Shown piece after piece: positions 12,490-24,060 of a stretch of DNA of 64,000 nt; the stretch's first letter is position 1, and each line of letters opens with the position of its first letter. The notes under the pieces are model-generated. The model searched no databases. It was given only the letters and a program-made list of their open reading frames with translations, and was not told the DNA's origin. Position numbers and translations under genes: made by a program. The stretch comes from Epiperipatus broadwayi. Taxonomy: Eukaryota; Onychophora; Udeonychophora; Euonychophora; Peripatidae. The stretch covers positions 2,356,001 through 2,420,000 of the forward strand of contig JAQFVV010000032.1 of NCBI GenBank assembly GCA_028023455.1. Reading direction: 5' to 3'.

Positions 12490-14340
12490 AAACAAAAGTT
12501 ATATAGATAAAAAATTATGAATTATTTGAACTTCAAAGACTATCATATTACAGAAGCATGGAATTATCTTATGGAATAGCGGTTTGTTGCAAAGGAACCA
12601 TGGCATTTTCAGCTTGGGAGAATAAATTAAATGTGGAACTTCATAATAAATATTAGATCTGAAGGCAAAAGTTCAAGGATTGACAAGAATATTTAAAAAA
12701 TGATGAAGTGGATTAAAACAACAAAAAAAATACAGACATTCTCTAATTGTGATCACTAGATATTTTTTTGATAAACGAAAAGCAATATATGGACAAGAAA
12801 AATAGTATCACAATCATATTATATGAAGAAATGGCAATCTGTTATATAACAATATTTTGAATAATGATACAAGAATTGATATAATGACTTCTAATGATTT
12901 ATCAATTTTATCTAATCAGATTTGGATAAAGATATCCACTTAGTGAAATAATCCAAAGGCTGCATGTCCTAATGAAATGCCTGGAGAAGTTTTAAAATAC
13001 AATAATCACATATTAGCTTCAAAAATAATGAATTTTTTTTAGGAATATATATAGTCATGAAATTCTGCTAGGTGATCTTTAGATCACTTTTATTGTTCCA
13101 ATTTTTTTTAAAATAAAGGAAATTATTGTGGAATATCATCATTATCTACTACAGCAAAGATTCTTTCTAAGATTTTTTTTGAATAAGTTGCTTCTAGTCA
13201 CGTATGAATGATCATCAAGGATTCAAGATGGTTTTATAAAACTAAGAAGCACTACAGGATATGGTTTTTGTTGCCAAGAAAATGCCAGGAACAGGAGAGT
13301 GGTTTATATATTACTTTTATTAATTCAATCATAATATTTGATTTAGTTAATTATCAGGCTTATGACATTGTTTGAAATTAGTTGGTAGTCCATCAAACTT
13401 TATTTGTATTATGGAGATTTTTCATGATGAATAAGAGAAAGGATTATTGCAAATCTGAGGCATTTGAAATGAAAACTAGTATTAAATAAGGATGTCTCCT
13501 TGCTCCAACATTGTTTTAAATTTTTATGACAGAAGTCTTTGGTATTGCTTATATGCAGCTTAATGAAAAAAAAGACCTAAGATGGCTTGCATTTTTAATT
13601 TGAATCTATTAAAAACAAAACTTAATAATTCTTGAATTTACAGTATGCTGGTGAATGTAACTTAAAATTTTTGAATGCAATATTTAAAAACTTTGTTTAT
13701 TAATTAACATTCACAATATTCAAATTCTTTATCAGCCAATATGTAAAAAATATTCACAGCAATGTTTAGTTTGGATGGTTATCAACTTGAGAGTATAAAC
13801 CAGTATAAAATACCTCGATAGTTTTATAATTAGAAAGTTGGATTTTGATGTTGAGGTACAATACAAGATTCCAATGTGCAGCGACTGCTTTTAACAAATT
13901 AAAAGCAGGGAAATAAAACTAATGATACTAAGTCAGCTACATATAATACAGCTGTTATTTCATCTAGTGAGACTTGGATACCCTATTATCAGAATATATA
14001 GGCATTAGAAAAATTTCATTTAAGGAAGCTCTGTAAAATTTTAAAATATAATAACTAGATCATCAAACCAACCAATATATTCATCTTGATGGATAAGATA
14101 CTGTAGAATTTACTAATGTAAAATCATTTCTTTGAATTGGATATATAAAACGAATGAAGAATGCAAGAGTTCCTAAAAGAATGTTTTATGTTAAACTTGA
14201 ATATGGTTTTCATGAAAGAAATAGACCTTGTATAGGACCTTGTCTATACATTATCTCAAAAACATTTTAAAGAAATGCTACATTATTTTTATTGGGAAAA
14301 CATGACAGAGTTTAGAATACATTGGAGCACTGCAATTAGA
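12490..14340 (+). pseudogene. Non-LTR retrotransposon reverse transcriptase relic
   Basis: Three-frame reading gives the reverse transcriptase core of a LINE of the kind often annotated 'craniofacial development protein 2-like'. Pieces seen in order: 'ITFINSIIIFDLVNYQAYD' (LTKAFDxVNR block, about 13310-13365); 'VGSPSNFICIMEIFHDE' (13385-13430); 'GCLLAPTLF' (about 13490-13515), with its expected preceding KQG degraded; a degenerate YADD box as 'LQYAGECN' (about 13640-13662); 'SETWIPYYQ' (about 13970); and the C-terminal 'IKRMKNARVPKRMFYVKLEYG' type block (about 14150-14210). Stops and frameshifts occur throughout. The endonuclease part is not clearly visible. It is independent of the RTE copies, which use different motifs. 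Confidence 0.7.
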
Positions 14341-14679
14341 TATAGTGTTGAAGCATTCCAAAAATAAAATTTTTCTGTTGAATAAACTGAGACAGCATCC
14401 CAAAATAGCAAATAAACAGAAAAGTGGATGAGCATGTTGTATATATAAATGTATTTGTGGTTCACGGATTGCTTTAATTAAGTAGTCATTAAAAAACTTG
14501 TTTCTAGAGTAGTTTTTTTCTCATTTTTTCCTTCCTTGGAGTTGGAATGGTCATATTCAGTAGCTGCTATACGTAAGTAATGGGCTATTGTCCCTCCACA
14601 GTCTCTTAGCTTACTATTTATACTATATAAAAGCATTAAAAATCATGTAATATTAAATACGCTTAACGTATATAGTGAA

Positions 14680-14715
14680 ATTAAATTCAACGATTATATA
14701 ATCGTTGAATTTAAT
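14680..14715. repeat. 36 bp perfect palindrome
   Basis: ATTAAATTCAACGATTATAT and the following bases read identically on both strands, with no spacer. It could extrude as a cruciform or be the fused tips of a small inverted-repeat element. No gene is next to it. Confidence 0.75.
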
Positions 14716-14944
14716 ATATATTATATTACATTGTTATAATAGTGAAGAAAAATGGAAATTACATTAAAAATCATATAAATTTTTCATAGTAGACATTTAT
14801 GATATGTAAAATGATAAGTTAATTTCATTAAACCATCTATCAATAATTATTCTATCAAATAAATAAATTATATAATATTTAATTTTATTTACTAGCACAA
14901 AGATCATATGTAATTTAAATAGAAGAGAGTTACACTCTAAGACT

Positions 14945-15242
14945 ATGCATTGTAATGTTTTTTTTTTTTTTATATAAAAATAGAATTTATTAGAATCTTT
15001 TAAGACAAGATTGATAAGTTTACATTATAGTGACTTGTGTACTCTGAAGTTGCACGTTCACATTGATATCTTCGACATTTGCTTTGTGAGAGACTGGAGC
15101 TTGATTAATCTTCTGGTAGTGTAACTTTGTTCCAAGTTTGATGATGTAGCCAGTCTGGAGCCAAAAGCCGGTCACCTTCTTTTGAATGAATGAGCACCTT
15201 CATATAGGTATCACAGACACTGGAAGATGCACTGTAATGTTT
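14945..15242 (-). pseudogene. 5'-truncated processed pseudogene (retrocopy) of an unidentified host gene
   Basis: On the minus strand, a GC-richer stretch encodes the end of a protein: 'CDTYMKVLIHSKEGDRLLAP', then 'DWLHHQTWNKVTLPED' and TAA (about 15221 down to 15110). After it come ~120 bp of 3' UTR, an AATAAA about 20 bases before the tail, and a ~14 base A-tail (T run at about 14959-14972). ATGCATTGTAATGTTT before the tail and ATGCACTGTAATGTTT at the 5' end differ at one base and look like a target-site duplication of about 16 bp. These are the marks of LINE-mediated retrotransposition of an mRNA. The parental protein was not recognised. The ~37 codon frame has no stop, so the copy is fairly young. 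It abuts the Penelope fragment. Confidence 0.75.
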
Positions 15243-15264
15243 GTTATAATGACCCAACACAGTT

Positions 15265-15990
15265 CTATTTCATATATATCTTAGATATGTAGATGACATA
15301 TTCATTACTGTGCCAAACCAAGTCATTATAGATCTATACACCAGCCTTCAAAACAACCCCAGCCTTACATACACCCATACAGATCAAACACACCATGTTA
15401 AATATCTAGATATAAGCATAGGCAGAAATCAAAAGCAGCTTGATTACAATATGATTATTAAATCCTTAATAATCAATTGACATATGTGGAATAACACACC
15501 CCACTTCGTATGTACCATCTTCCCACAAACAAGCCGGCCTATCATCATTTCTAAACAGAAATCATAAATTGTGTGAGTATGATATAGATAAAATCATTAA
15601 TATTAACCAATACACAACCAATTTACTTAATCTAAAACTAGCATCGCTAATAGAGCTCCTCAGCATAAATACATTTATCACAAAACAAAAAATATACAAG
15701 AAGGCAATTTCCATCTTTGCTGAACAAGAAAGAACAACAGGCCACATATTTGAGCCAGCCAATGCCAGCATTGTGTGTGCTGAGAGACACAACACTAAAC
15801 GAAAAATTAGAGAGGCATTCCACATAGCCAAGGACCCCAAGACCATTAATAGAAGAGAGACCTGCTTTGCTCTATCCTGGAAGTGGCAGCTGTAAGCAAT
15901 TTGCATAAAATACTTAACAAAATGTAGTTTTTATCGACTATTAGTAGCTATGATTATGAGAGCAAAATCTCTCGAAAGCATTTAGCTAAA
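15265..15990 (+). pseudogene. Penelope-like element fragment: RT end plus GIY-YIG nuclease end
   Basis: The translation gives the reverse transcriptase active-site block 'RYVDDIFITVPNQVI' (about 15282-15330), then 'HHVKYLDISIGRNQKQLDYN' (about 15390-15448), a linker 'MWNNTPHFVCTIFPQTSR' (about 15485-15540), and then the C-terminal part of the endonuclease with 'ERTTGHIFEPANASIVCAER' and 'KRKIREAFHIAK' (15728-15830). The open frame 15569-15895 carries the latter. The GIY-YIG core itself is missing or destroyed between about 15545 and 15690. After the stop, CTCTCGAAAGC (about 15969) resembles the Penelope 3' terminal motif also seen at 27.8 and 32.7 kb. 5'-truncated and dead. The family encodes RT and GIY-YIG in one protein and has hammerhead motifs in its terminal repeats. 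Confidence 0.82.
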
Positions 15991-18547
15991 TTTAAATTGC
16001 ATTTTTAATTCTAAAATCAAACTAGCTTCATTGTCCGAGCGTTATGCACACATATGTTCTAGTCAATTATATTATTTTTACGCTTAAATAAATCAACAAC
16101 CAAAAATACAGTTTAATTCTATCTATGACTTTGTACTGTTCATTATCAGTACTTATTTTAATAGCAAAATACCAAAAGTATTATTTCATAAAGGGAGTTC
16201 TGTTTCAAAAATATTTACATATGTAACCTTACCAATTGTTTTGAAACATTGCAAGACTGAATTTAAAAAAAACTAATATGATTCTTCCAATAGCAGCCAA
16301 TAAATACACTTTGTATTATTTAACATCATTCATTATTTTCATTTAATAAGTAAGTTTAAAGAATTAATAGAGAACTTAAGTCTATATATACAGATTAACT
16401 ATCATACTGAAGGATTTGCTATTGATAATATAGAAAGTTAAAAGTCTTTTGTGTTAAACATTTTTTTATTTTTATTGATACATATTTAAAGCACCTAGTA
16501 TAAGAATCAAGGCTAAAATCCAAGTAATTGGTTGCACAAAGTCAACTATTGCAACCAATGCCAAACAAAATTTATCCAATTATGTATATATATTTGTGCA
16601 CACACATACACACAGTTATGTATACATGCAGTGTAAAACAATAAAAAATGCACACCAACTTATAATTAGATAAATAAACATATATAAAAAGTAACATTAA
16701 CAACTATTAAATAATAATGTTTCAAAACATTCTATTACATGAAATTCAACATAAAGGACAAAATGTTATGTCATCATAGTTATAATTCATAATGAAATCT
16801 CATTTTCTTAATCATAATATTCAGAGATTAGTAGAAATTCGGGAATTAATTTCCTGATGAATCAAAGCCGATAGTTAAAACAGATATTTTCAGACAATAA
16901 TATATTATGTAAACTACTTCCCTTTAATAAATGGTAATTATTAAAATTTAGAACATTATTTTAGGCAAAGAGCCAAATAATCAATAGAAAAATCCACTGT
17001 GATAGAATAATATTGAATGCGTTTTTTTTTTTTTAAAAAAAAATTAAAAATTCACCTATTTAAATATATTACAAAAAAAAAGGAAAAACTTAACAATTTA
17101 TGAAACATACTTATATGCACATATATGTTTATAAAGAGAAGAATAAGATAGCAATACATTAAGTATAGTGATGAATTAATCACACACTTTTTTTTTTTTT
17201 GTAGATTTTCTGGATTTGTGCATTTTCTATCTATTATTGTATATATACTCTAAACACAATTAAATCTAAAATAAATATTTTCATATTAACAAGCATGCTT
17301 AAAGCTAATAAAACCAAGAAAAGAATTGCTATTAGTAGGGATAGTGCATATAACATATACAGTGAATAATATGATGTTAATAACTTGTAGAAAATTTTGA
17401 CTATGTCAACCATGTTCTAATATAGAAATGTTAAAGCAATAAGCATTTCACAAATTGCATCCAGTCAGCTTCTGTTTGTGATTAGTTACACTGGGGCAAA
17501 TGATTAATGTATGAAATATAGGCACAGAGCCATTCATAAATAGGTCATTAAATATATTTGAATGTGTCTTTAATTATTAAAAACAATCAAAATTATTGCA
17601 TGCATATGCTGCTAATTTTCTGTATGAATGAATAATTTAACTTATCTTAGAAAAAGTCTCTATTTAAAAGAACATGTGGAGATTTTTCTTTAGTTACATA
17701 TATGATACTATTGTTTATTGAGAAAAACTTCAGACTTTTTACTTCAACAATTGGGATATACACAAATTTTTTGCAAATATAATTTCATAATAGATTAACT
17801 TGATATTCAAAATCTGATTAAAAAACATCAAGCCTAATTTCTCTACTAAATGTAGATATAAATGAATGTCTCTTTGGTATGACGAATGTGAATTTTCATG
17901 AGTAAGATAAGATAGATTCCATTTAATGCTAAAAAAAAAAATCTCAAAGATATTCTAAAAAAAATGCAATATTGATTACTTTTATTAGAAGGATACGGCT
18001 GACAATAAAATACAATGCAGAATTATAATTAGCTAAACAATTGTAATTTTTTAGCAGAAAAAATTTACTGCAAAAATTAAAAGCCATATGATAGATGTGG
18101 TTTTATATGTAGTACACAGATTGGTTTAGATAGTCATTGCAAAATTCATATTTATCTTTTTGTTTTCTTTTATTAGAATAGTCATATTTATGTACAAGTT
18201 GCTACTAACGAAAACGAAAAAAAACAAATTTTTTTCTATATTACTTCTTATATACTTCATGCAATCCCTAAATAGATTGGAAGATGCACAGAAGTTCACT
18301 GAAGCTACATCTTATTGATCCTTCTTCAACAATCTCTATTCTCTTACTGTGACTTATAATACAATATTATAAATTCCATAAAATCCTAAGTTTCAGCTTA
18401 CTGCCTTTTGACATTACATGAAAACTTTTAACTGTAAATGTCTGAATTTAACAATGAATGTCTTCTTTAAAAATATCTTAAAATGTTTTTGCTCCGTGTT
18501 TAATATACATGTGAGTGTTGTATATATATATTATACAAGCAAATGAA
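15991..18547. other. AT-rich intronic stretch without recognisable features
   Basis: Only A/T homopolymers, TA/CA microsatellites (for example near 16586-16620) and unassigned sequence. No coding similarity, SINE or inverted repeat recognised. Confidence 0.45.
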
Positions 18548-19111
18548 CATCACATGATCACCATTTCTTATGCTAGCACATAACTTATTAAAACAGGCAA
18601 AACTCTCCATATAGTAGTGCCACTCAGTGCCAGCCAGAGTAATCAATGGATGCCAGAAGGTTTGTGCATAAATCCCCATCTAGTATCTACTCATCCAATA
18701 TCCCCAGACTAGTTTCTGGTTTGTGGCCTTCATCAGTGAGGAGATTTGGATCTGAGAGCATTGCATCTAGATCTTAGGATCTAATGCAACCCTCCAGCAG
18801 CCACCTTTTATCTTTACTTTACTATAAAACTAAGAGAATAAAATTGAAAACCCAATAATATTTTCAATCAAAGCTCAATAGCTTATATAGTCATATGGGT
18901 ATGAACTCAATTCACTAACCATACATTTGGTGTCTTTGGTTCTTTAATAACCATAGTCACCACTATCCTATTAGGCAGGACTGGTGTTAAACCATTAAAC
19001 ATCACATGATCACCATTTCTTATGCTTGCATATAACTGTTACTAAAACATTTATTACTCTAGCTGGCACTGAGTGGCATTACTATATGGACAATTTTGCC
19101 TGTTTTAATAA
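18548..19111 (-). mobile_element. Single hammerhead-satellite (retrozyme-like) copy with inverted ends
   Basis: A slightly longer-than-unit copy of the 46-50 kb satellite. On the minus strand it carries the hammerhead at 18693-18751: CTGATGA, GAAAC, GTC, with stem I strands CTCCTCA/TGGGGAT and ATCCAA/TTGGAT intact. The block at 18585-18645 (TTATTAAAACAGGCAAAACT onward) recurs inverted at 19054-19111, forming ~58 bp terminal inverted repeats. The segment ATCACATGATCACCATTTCT occurs both at about 18549 and about 19004, so start and end overlap, as expected from a circular or tandem template. No protein-coding capacity. Confidence 0.8.
18693..18751 (-). ncRNA. Type I hammerhead ribozyme motif in the solitary copy
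   Basis: On the minus strand: ATCCAAATCTCCTCA, CTGATGA, stem II with GGC facing ACC (one pair lost), GAAACTAGTC, TGGGGATATTGGAT. The variable core position is T here and C in the array; both are allowed in hammerheads. Confidence 0.7.
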
Positions 19112-19897
19112 CAAGCAAATAAAATGTGTAGTATGCATTTCTATATATAAGTATGTATTATATATATAAGAATTATGCCAGCAATCTTGTATACTTATAT
19201 ATGTGTAAAAAAACCCAGACATAAATCTTTAAAATTTATTATATTTTAAATATGATAAAAAATTCCAGTAAAATTATAATTTAATATTATTAAATATTAA
19301 AGTAATTGAGTTAATCAGTGGAGTTATTATTTTGCATTTCTAATTATCAAAATATTAGAATAAGTAAAAGGGGTATTTTTCTTAGCTATATAAAAATAAT
19401 TATTGTTGTTTAGGATTTATTATTTTGTCTTTCTTTCATTTGCAGCATACATTCCAAAGCAAATCTAGGGAATTTTTTATACAGGCTGCCCTGGTCTAAA
19501 ATATTATTTAAAAAGCTTTCTGGCATATAAAAAAAAAAAAGTGGGGTTGTAAAAAATTCATTCTGATAATATATTTTGCCTATAAATTCGTTTCTTCACA
19601 ATTAGAAGCAAAAGTAATCAAAAGAATCATAGGCTTGCTAGTTTTTAATTGACAAGCTTTTATTGTAGTTTAATAATTAATTTCCTGTCCATCTTTTAAA
19701 AAACTTCTTGTCTTGTAAATATAATGAATAAAATCTATAACAAGCATTCAAGGAAACTTTAATCTAGTTCTTTATCATTTATTGATAGACAGTTAAATAT
19801 ATTAGTGCTTGTTTTTTTTTTTTGTCACTTCCATACTGGTCACATATAAATTTATAAACTAAAATCCAATTTGTCATTGCAGAAGAAACACAAGCAA
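19112..19897. other. No gene seen
   Basis: AT-rich, with poly-A and poly-T runs. Nothing recognisable. Confidence 0.45.
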
Positions 19898-20003
19898 TTT
19901 TTTTTTCTCATGTGTCATAGCATCAGCCAGAAAGCGAACCGCTAACCCGGGACAACTGCTTGTAAAGCAGCCGTCGCTGACCTCTCGACCACCAATGCTT
20001 GAC
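19898..20003 (-). mobile_element. tRNA-derived SINE copy
   Basis: Read on the minus strand it begins GTCAAGCATTGGTGGTCGAG. It has a pol III A-box-like TGGTCGAGAGG, an anticodon-arm-like CTGCTTTACAAGCAG and a B-box-like GGTTCGCTTTC, and ends ATGCTATGACACATGAG plus an A-tail (the T run at 19898). The same body recurs at 33.9, 39.6 and 59.8 kb. The tRNA of origin is uncertain. It is mobilised presumably by a LINE, since it ends in an A tail. Confidence 0.8.
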
Positions 20004-20159
20004 AACCCAAGCAGTTTTTGAATAAATAAAGCAACATATTTCAATTTTAATTATCTTGCCCTGTTTTTCAGTTATAACATATATCTTACAAACATGTTTG
20101 ATAAATAATTTTTTCCCAAACTTAAAACTAAAATAATTAAAATATCTTAATATAAACAG

Positions 20160-20261
20160 AGCACTGATTATATACTTGTGCAGGGGATGATGATCTGGAC
20201 CAACTGATAAATGCTGGTTCAGCAAGAAATATAGATCATTTATCTTTTTCACATATAGGTG
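20160..20261 (+). repeat. Segment related to the 60.7-61.3 kb foldback arms
   Basis: TATCTTAATATAAACAGAGC, then 'GCACTGATTATATA', 'GATCTGGACCAACTGAT' and 'GCTGGTTCAGCA' follow the same order as 61040-61120 and the inverted left arm at 60790-60890. It directly abuts the 5' truncation point of the RTE fragment at 20262. Confidence 0.6.
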
Positions 20262-21185
20262 GTCAAGCATTGGATCATCAAGGTATAAATCCAGGATATA
20301 TTTTAAAGAATATTTATAAAAATGCAACAGCAACAATTAGATTACATAATGATACTGGGAAAGTCAACATTGAGAAAGGTGTAAGACAGGGTGACTCCAT
20401 ATCTCCAAAACTTTTTACAGCAGTGCTGCAAGAAGTATTTTGTGGATTAAAATGGGAAGCTAAAGGAGTGAAAGTAAATGGAGATTATTTAAGTCATTTA
20501 GATTTTGCAGATGATGTAGTTGTTTTTGCAAATAATGCAGGAGTTATCAGATAAAAGTAGGAAAGTAGAACTAAAGATAAATGCTAAAAAGACTAAAGTA
20601 ATGTTTAATGGATTTTCTCAAAATATAAAAATAAAGATTTATTATGATGAGTTTGAAAAAGTTAATAACTGAAAATACCTTGGTCAGATTATTACTACAG
20701 ATGGAAACATAATGGATGAAATTAATCATAGAATTAAACTTGGTTGGAGTGCTTTTGGTAGAAATAACTTGATACTAAAAGGAAATATGCTTATGTGTTT
20801 GAAAAGGAAAGTTTTTAATAAATGGGTTTTACCAGTTCTTGCTTATGGATCTGAGACTTGGACACTTAATAGAAAAGCAATACAGAGACTTCAGACCACT
20901 CAAAGAAGTATGGAGAGATGCATGTTGGGAGCAACAAATTAAAAGACTGGAGTTGGGCTGGACATATTGCTAGAAAAGATGATAATAGATGGACAATTGA
21001 AATCTTAAACTGGATTCCAAGAGATTGTAAAAGGCACAGAAAGAGACCACATGTGAGATGGATGAATAAAACAAGAAAGTAGTGTACAAGGATGATGTGG
21101 AGAAGAGAAGCTAAAGATCGGAGAAGATAGATTGAATTTGGAGAGACTTTCATCCTGCAGTGGATTGATAATGGTTGATGATGAT
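20262..21185 (+). pseudogene. RTE-type LINE, 5'-truncated 3' half
   Basis: It encodes the second half of an RTE reverse transcriptase. The first frame (20270-20554) has 'GINPGYILKNIYKNATATI', then 'VRQGDSISPKLFTAVLQEVF', then 'LDFADDVVVFANNA', the FADD catalytic box. A frameshift and a stop follow, then frame 20712-20942 with 'MDEINHRIKLGWSAFGRNN', 'VLPVLAYGSETWTLNRKAI' and 'RSMERCMLG'. The 3' end reads into 'QWIDNG', followed by a TGATGATGAT-type tail, the usual RTE ending. It is inactive: 5'-truncated, with several frame breaks. Further copies lie at 38.3-39.0 and 61.8-63.0 kb. Confidence 0.9.
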
Positions 21186-21284
21186 ATTGGTTATATAAAA
21201 TGGAATGGATAGCTATAAGGAGCTTGAAAGTCTGAGTTCAAATCCCTTCTAATTACATTAAGTTCATATAGCGCAATGTTTTTA

Positions 21285-22300
21285 TAAACTGTAATACCAA
21301 TAAGCCAATAAGCTAATGCACATGCACTTTCTAGTTGTCACTATATAAATGAATACTCCCACTTTTTCAAACACAAGATAAAGTCTTTGGGAAAAGATAG
21401 AATGAATCCATCTATCTTTTCGACCCAAATGTATATGTATGGGCAAATCTTAAGTGTTTGAAAATGAGAGCGTGAAGTTGTTAATTGATCACTTTAAATT
21501 ACTTTTTTATTACGTGAATGAATGACGCTTGTGAAATTTCTAGAATTTACGATACGTCATTCTTATTAAATTAAACATATGTAAACAAGACATTTATTTT
21601 ATATAGCGGGATGTTTTTATAAACTGTAATACTAATAAGTCAATAAGCTAATGCACATGCGCTTTCTATAAAATATAAAATAAATGTCTTGTTTATATAT
21701 GTTTAATTTAATAAGAATGACGTATCATAAATTCTAAAAATTTCACAAGCGTCATTCATTCACGTAGTAAGAAAGTAATTTAAAGTGATCAATTAACATG
21801 CTCTCATTTTCAAACACTTAAGATTTGCCCATTCATATACGTTTAGGTCAAAAAGATAGATGGATTCATTCTATCTTTTCCCAAAGACTTTATCTTGTGT
21901 TTGAAAAAGTGGGAGTATTCATTTATATAGTGACAACTAGAAAGCGCATGTGCATTAGCTCATTGGTATTACAGTTTATAAAATCATCGCGCTATATAAA
22001 ATAAATGTTTTGTTTACATATGTTTAACTTAATAAGAATGACGTATCGTAAATTCTAGAAATTTCACAAGTGTCATTCATTCACATAGTAAAAAAGTAAT
22101 TTAAAATGATCAATTAATAACTTCATGCTCTCATTTTCAAACACTTAAGATTTGCCCATACATATATGTTTGGGTCGAAAAGATAGATGGATTCATTCTA
22201 TCTTTTCCCAAAGACATTATCTTGTGTTTGAAAAAGTGGGAGTATTTATTTATATAATGACAACTAGAAAGTGCATGTGCATTAGCTTATTGGTATTACA
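21285..22300. mobile_element. Inverted-repeat composite: three copies of a ~340 bp unit, one forward and two reversed
   Basis: A unit containing CTAATGCACATGC, CTAGTTGTCACTATATAAAT, 'GGGAAAAGATAGAATGAATCC' and 'ATGACGCTTGTGAAATTTC' words runs forward at about 21285-21600, in reverse at about 21660-21985, and again in reverse at about 22000-22300. The outer ends (TGTAATACCAATAAGCC... and ...GGCTTATTGGTATTACA-like) are inverted. There is no coding capacity. The units differ by a few percent, so they were amplified or joined at different times. It looks like a snapback/MITE family with a nested or tandem insertion. It lies about 100 bp after the RTE fragment. Confidence 0.75.
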
Positions 22301-22644
22301 ATATACTTGTATTTAAATATTACAAATGAATTAAAACAATAAAATAAATTATATTTGTAAATAGAAATAGTTCTTTTTCTCTCTATGCATATATGTATGC
22401 CAATAAAATTAAATACATAATCAGATTAAAAAAAAAAAAAGACACAAGAATATCATTTAACTTAGTACTTCTTAATGATAATGCCTATTTTTATCAGCTT
22501 TCATTTAACTTATTCTGTTTTTAATCTGTCATAATAAAACTTTGAAACTCAATTTTCATTTACTTTCCAATCTAATTGAAATATTGTATAGATACATATT
22601 TCTGATTGTAAAATATGTATTTATTTTAAAATTGAATGCATATA

Positions 22645-23275
22645 TGAAAGTGACTTGTCAAAATATTTCTTTTAAAAGACATTTTAAATTTCTAATATTT
22701 TAATTATAGATGTTTTAATTAATTGTTGTCTGATTCAGCTTAAAATGCAATTAATTGAACCAAACTAATTAAGCAGATAACTAAAGGAATTTAATTAATT
22801 AGCAAAACACCAATTTAATTAAATTCTACCTTAATTTATTAGTATACTAGTACTCAAGAAAACAAAAGAAACTAAACAGATAAAAGGGGTTTTTTGGAAA
22901 GGTCACCAGAGAGAGAGAAAGTGCATTGAGTGAATCCTTGGAGAGCATCTGTTGCTAAAGGAACAGCATGGTAATTGCGAATCACCCTACATTGAGGAAG
23001 GAGCAAATTAAGACATAGAAGCTATACGTTTGATTATAGTGCGAGTAATATTAAGTTATTGTATGTACATAGGGTACTTTCTTAATGCAGCTTGGTGGGA
23101 ACCAGAACTGTTTTAATTTGTATATGTCAATCTCTCGTCATGCCCTTAACTTGGAATAGTTGAGAATTTGGACGAAACTATAAACTAGTTAGCGAATTAA
23201 ACTACTTTGTGAATTGAACTCTAAACTAGTTTGTGAATTAATATTTGTGCACTGTATTTGATAAGTTAATACACA
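22645..23275 (+). repeat. 5' LTR of the gypsy-type element
   Basis: It begins TGAAAGTGACTTGTC and ends CTGTATTTGATAAGTTAATACACA. It is paired with 24940-25558. Boundaries were chosen as the outermost shared TG and CA and may be off by a few bases. Confidence 0.75.
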
Positions 23276-23341
23276 GAAATCTGGTGCAGTCAAATTAGTC
23301 GAACCTAAAACCATAGTGAATAATTAGCAATTAATTATAAA

Positions 23342-24060
23342 ATGTCAGTTTTCGGACAAAGCTCTATTGGAGAGTTCGACATGGACAACACAGCCGATTG
23401 GTTAATATATCTGTTGCAAGTTGAACATTTTTTAATTCTAAAAGGGATTGAAGACAACAAGTGCAAAGTAGCCGCTCTCCTATGTTTCTCCAGGAAAAAA
23501 ATTATTGAAATTGCTAATAAATTATATAAAAATCCCACAGAGGCGAATGTACCATTCAAGGAGAGGCTAAATAAATTTTTTAGCCCTCGCCATCCTGCCA
23601 CATAGCACGATTACAGTTAAGAAATCAAAAACAATTAAATAGTGAAACAATCAAACAATATAATTTAGCACTCAAGGAGCTAGTGAAAGTTGTGTTTATA
23701 GTGACTTCGTAGAAGAAATATTACTAGATTAGCTGCTATGGGGAATGTCTGACAACAGCTGTTAACAGAGGCAGATCTAACCTACAAAAGTGCTATAAAG
23801 AAAGGAATAGCTTATGAGCTAATTCTAGAACAGCCATAGGCCTTAAGATCAAAAGATCAAATTAATGAGCAAGATTTCAAAACTGATAAAGAAGAAATAA
23901 GTTCGTTTCAACGGGAACCCCAGAGAAATGACAAAATTAAATGCTGCTGCTGCGGGAAAACAGGCCACATAGTTAAAGATTGTAAAGGAAACAACAAACG
24001 TGTTTCAAATGCGGAACTAATGGCCATCTTGCACATACATGTAAACAACCACCAGAAAGG
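23342..24060 (+). pseudogene. Gypsy-type gag relic with two zinc knuckles
   Basis: The open part 23342-23605 starts 'MSVFGQSSIGEFDMDNTADW' and has 'HFLILKGI', 'KVAALLCF' and 'FFSPRHPAT', the order of the Ty3/gypsy capsid N-domain common in arthropod and mollusc elements. A frameshift follows. The capsid C-domain then continues in another frame (about 23600-23700, 'QLRNQKQ...ETIKQY' words), broken by stops. Two CCHC knuckles close it: 23942-23983 (C-x2-C-GKTG-H-IVKD-C) and 24001-24042 (C-FK-C-GTNG-H-LAHT-C). They lie in different frames, so a base has been lost between them. Gag packages the element's RNA. This copy cannot make an intact one. Confidence 0.85.

Noticed and set aside
19898-20003. 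Functional tRNA gene
   Set aside because: The T-arm/B-box is off consensus, the acceptor stem does not pair, and an A-tail follows; the sequence is multi-copy, so it is a SINE.
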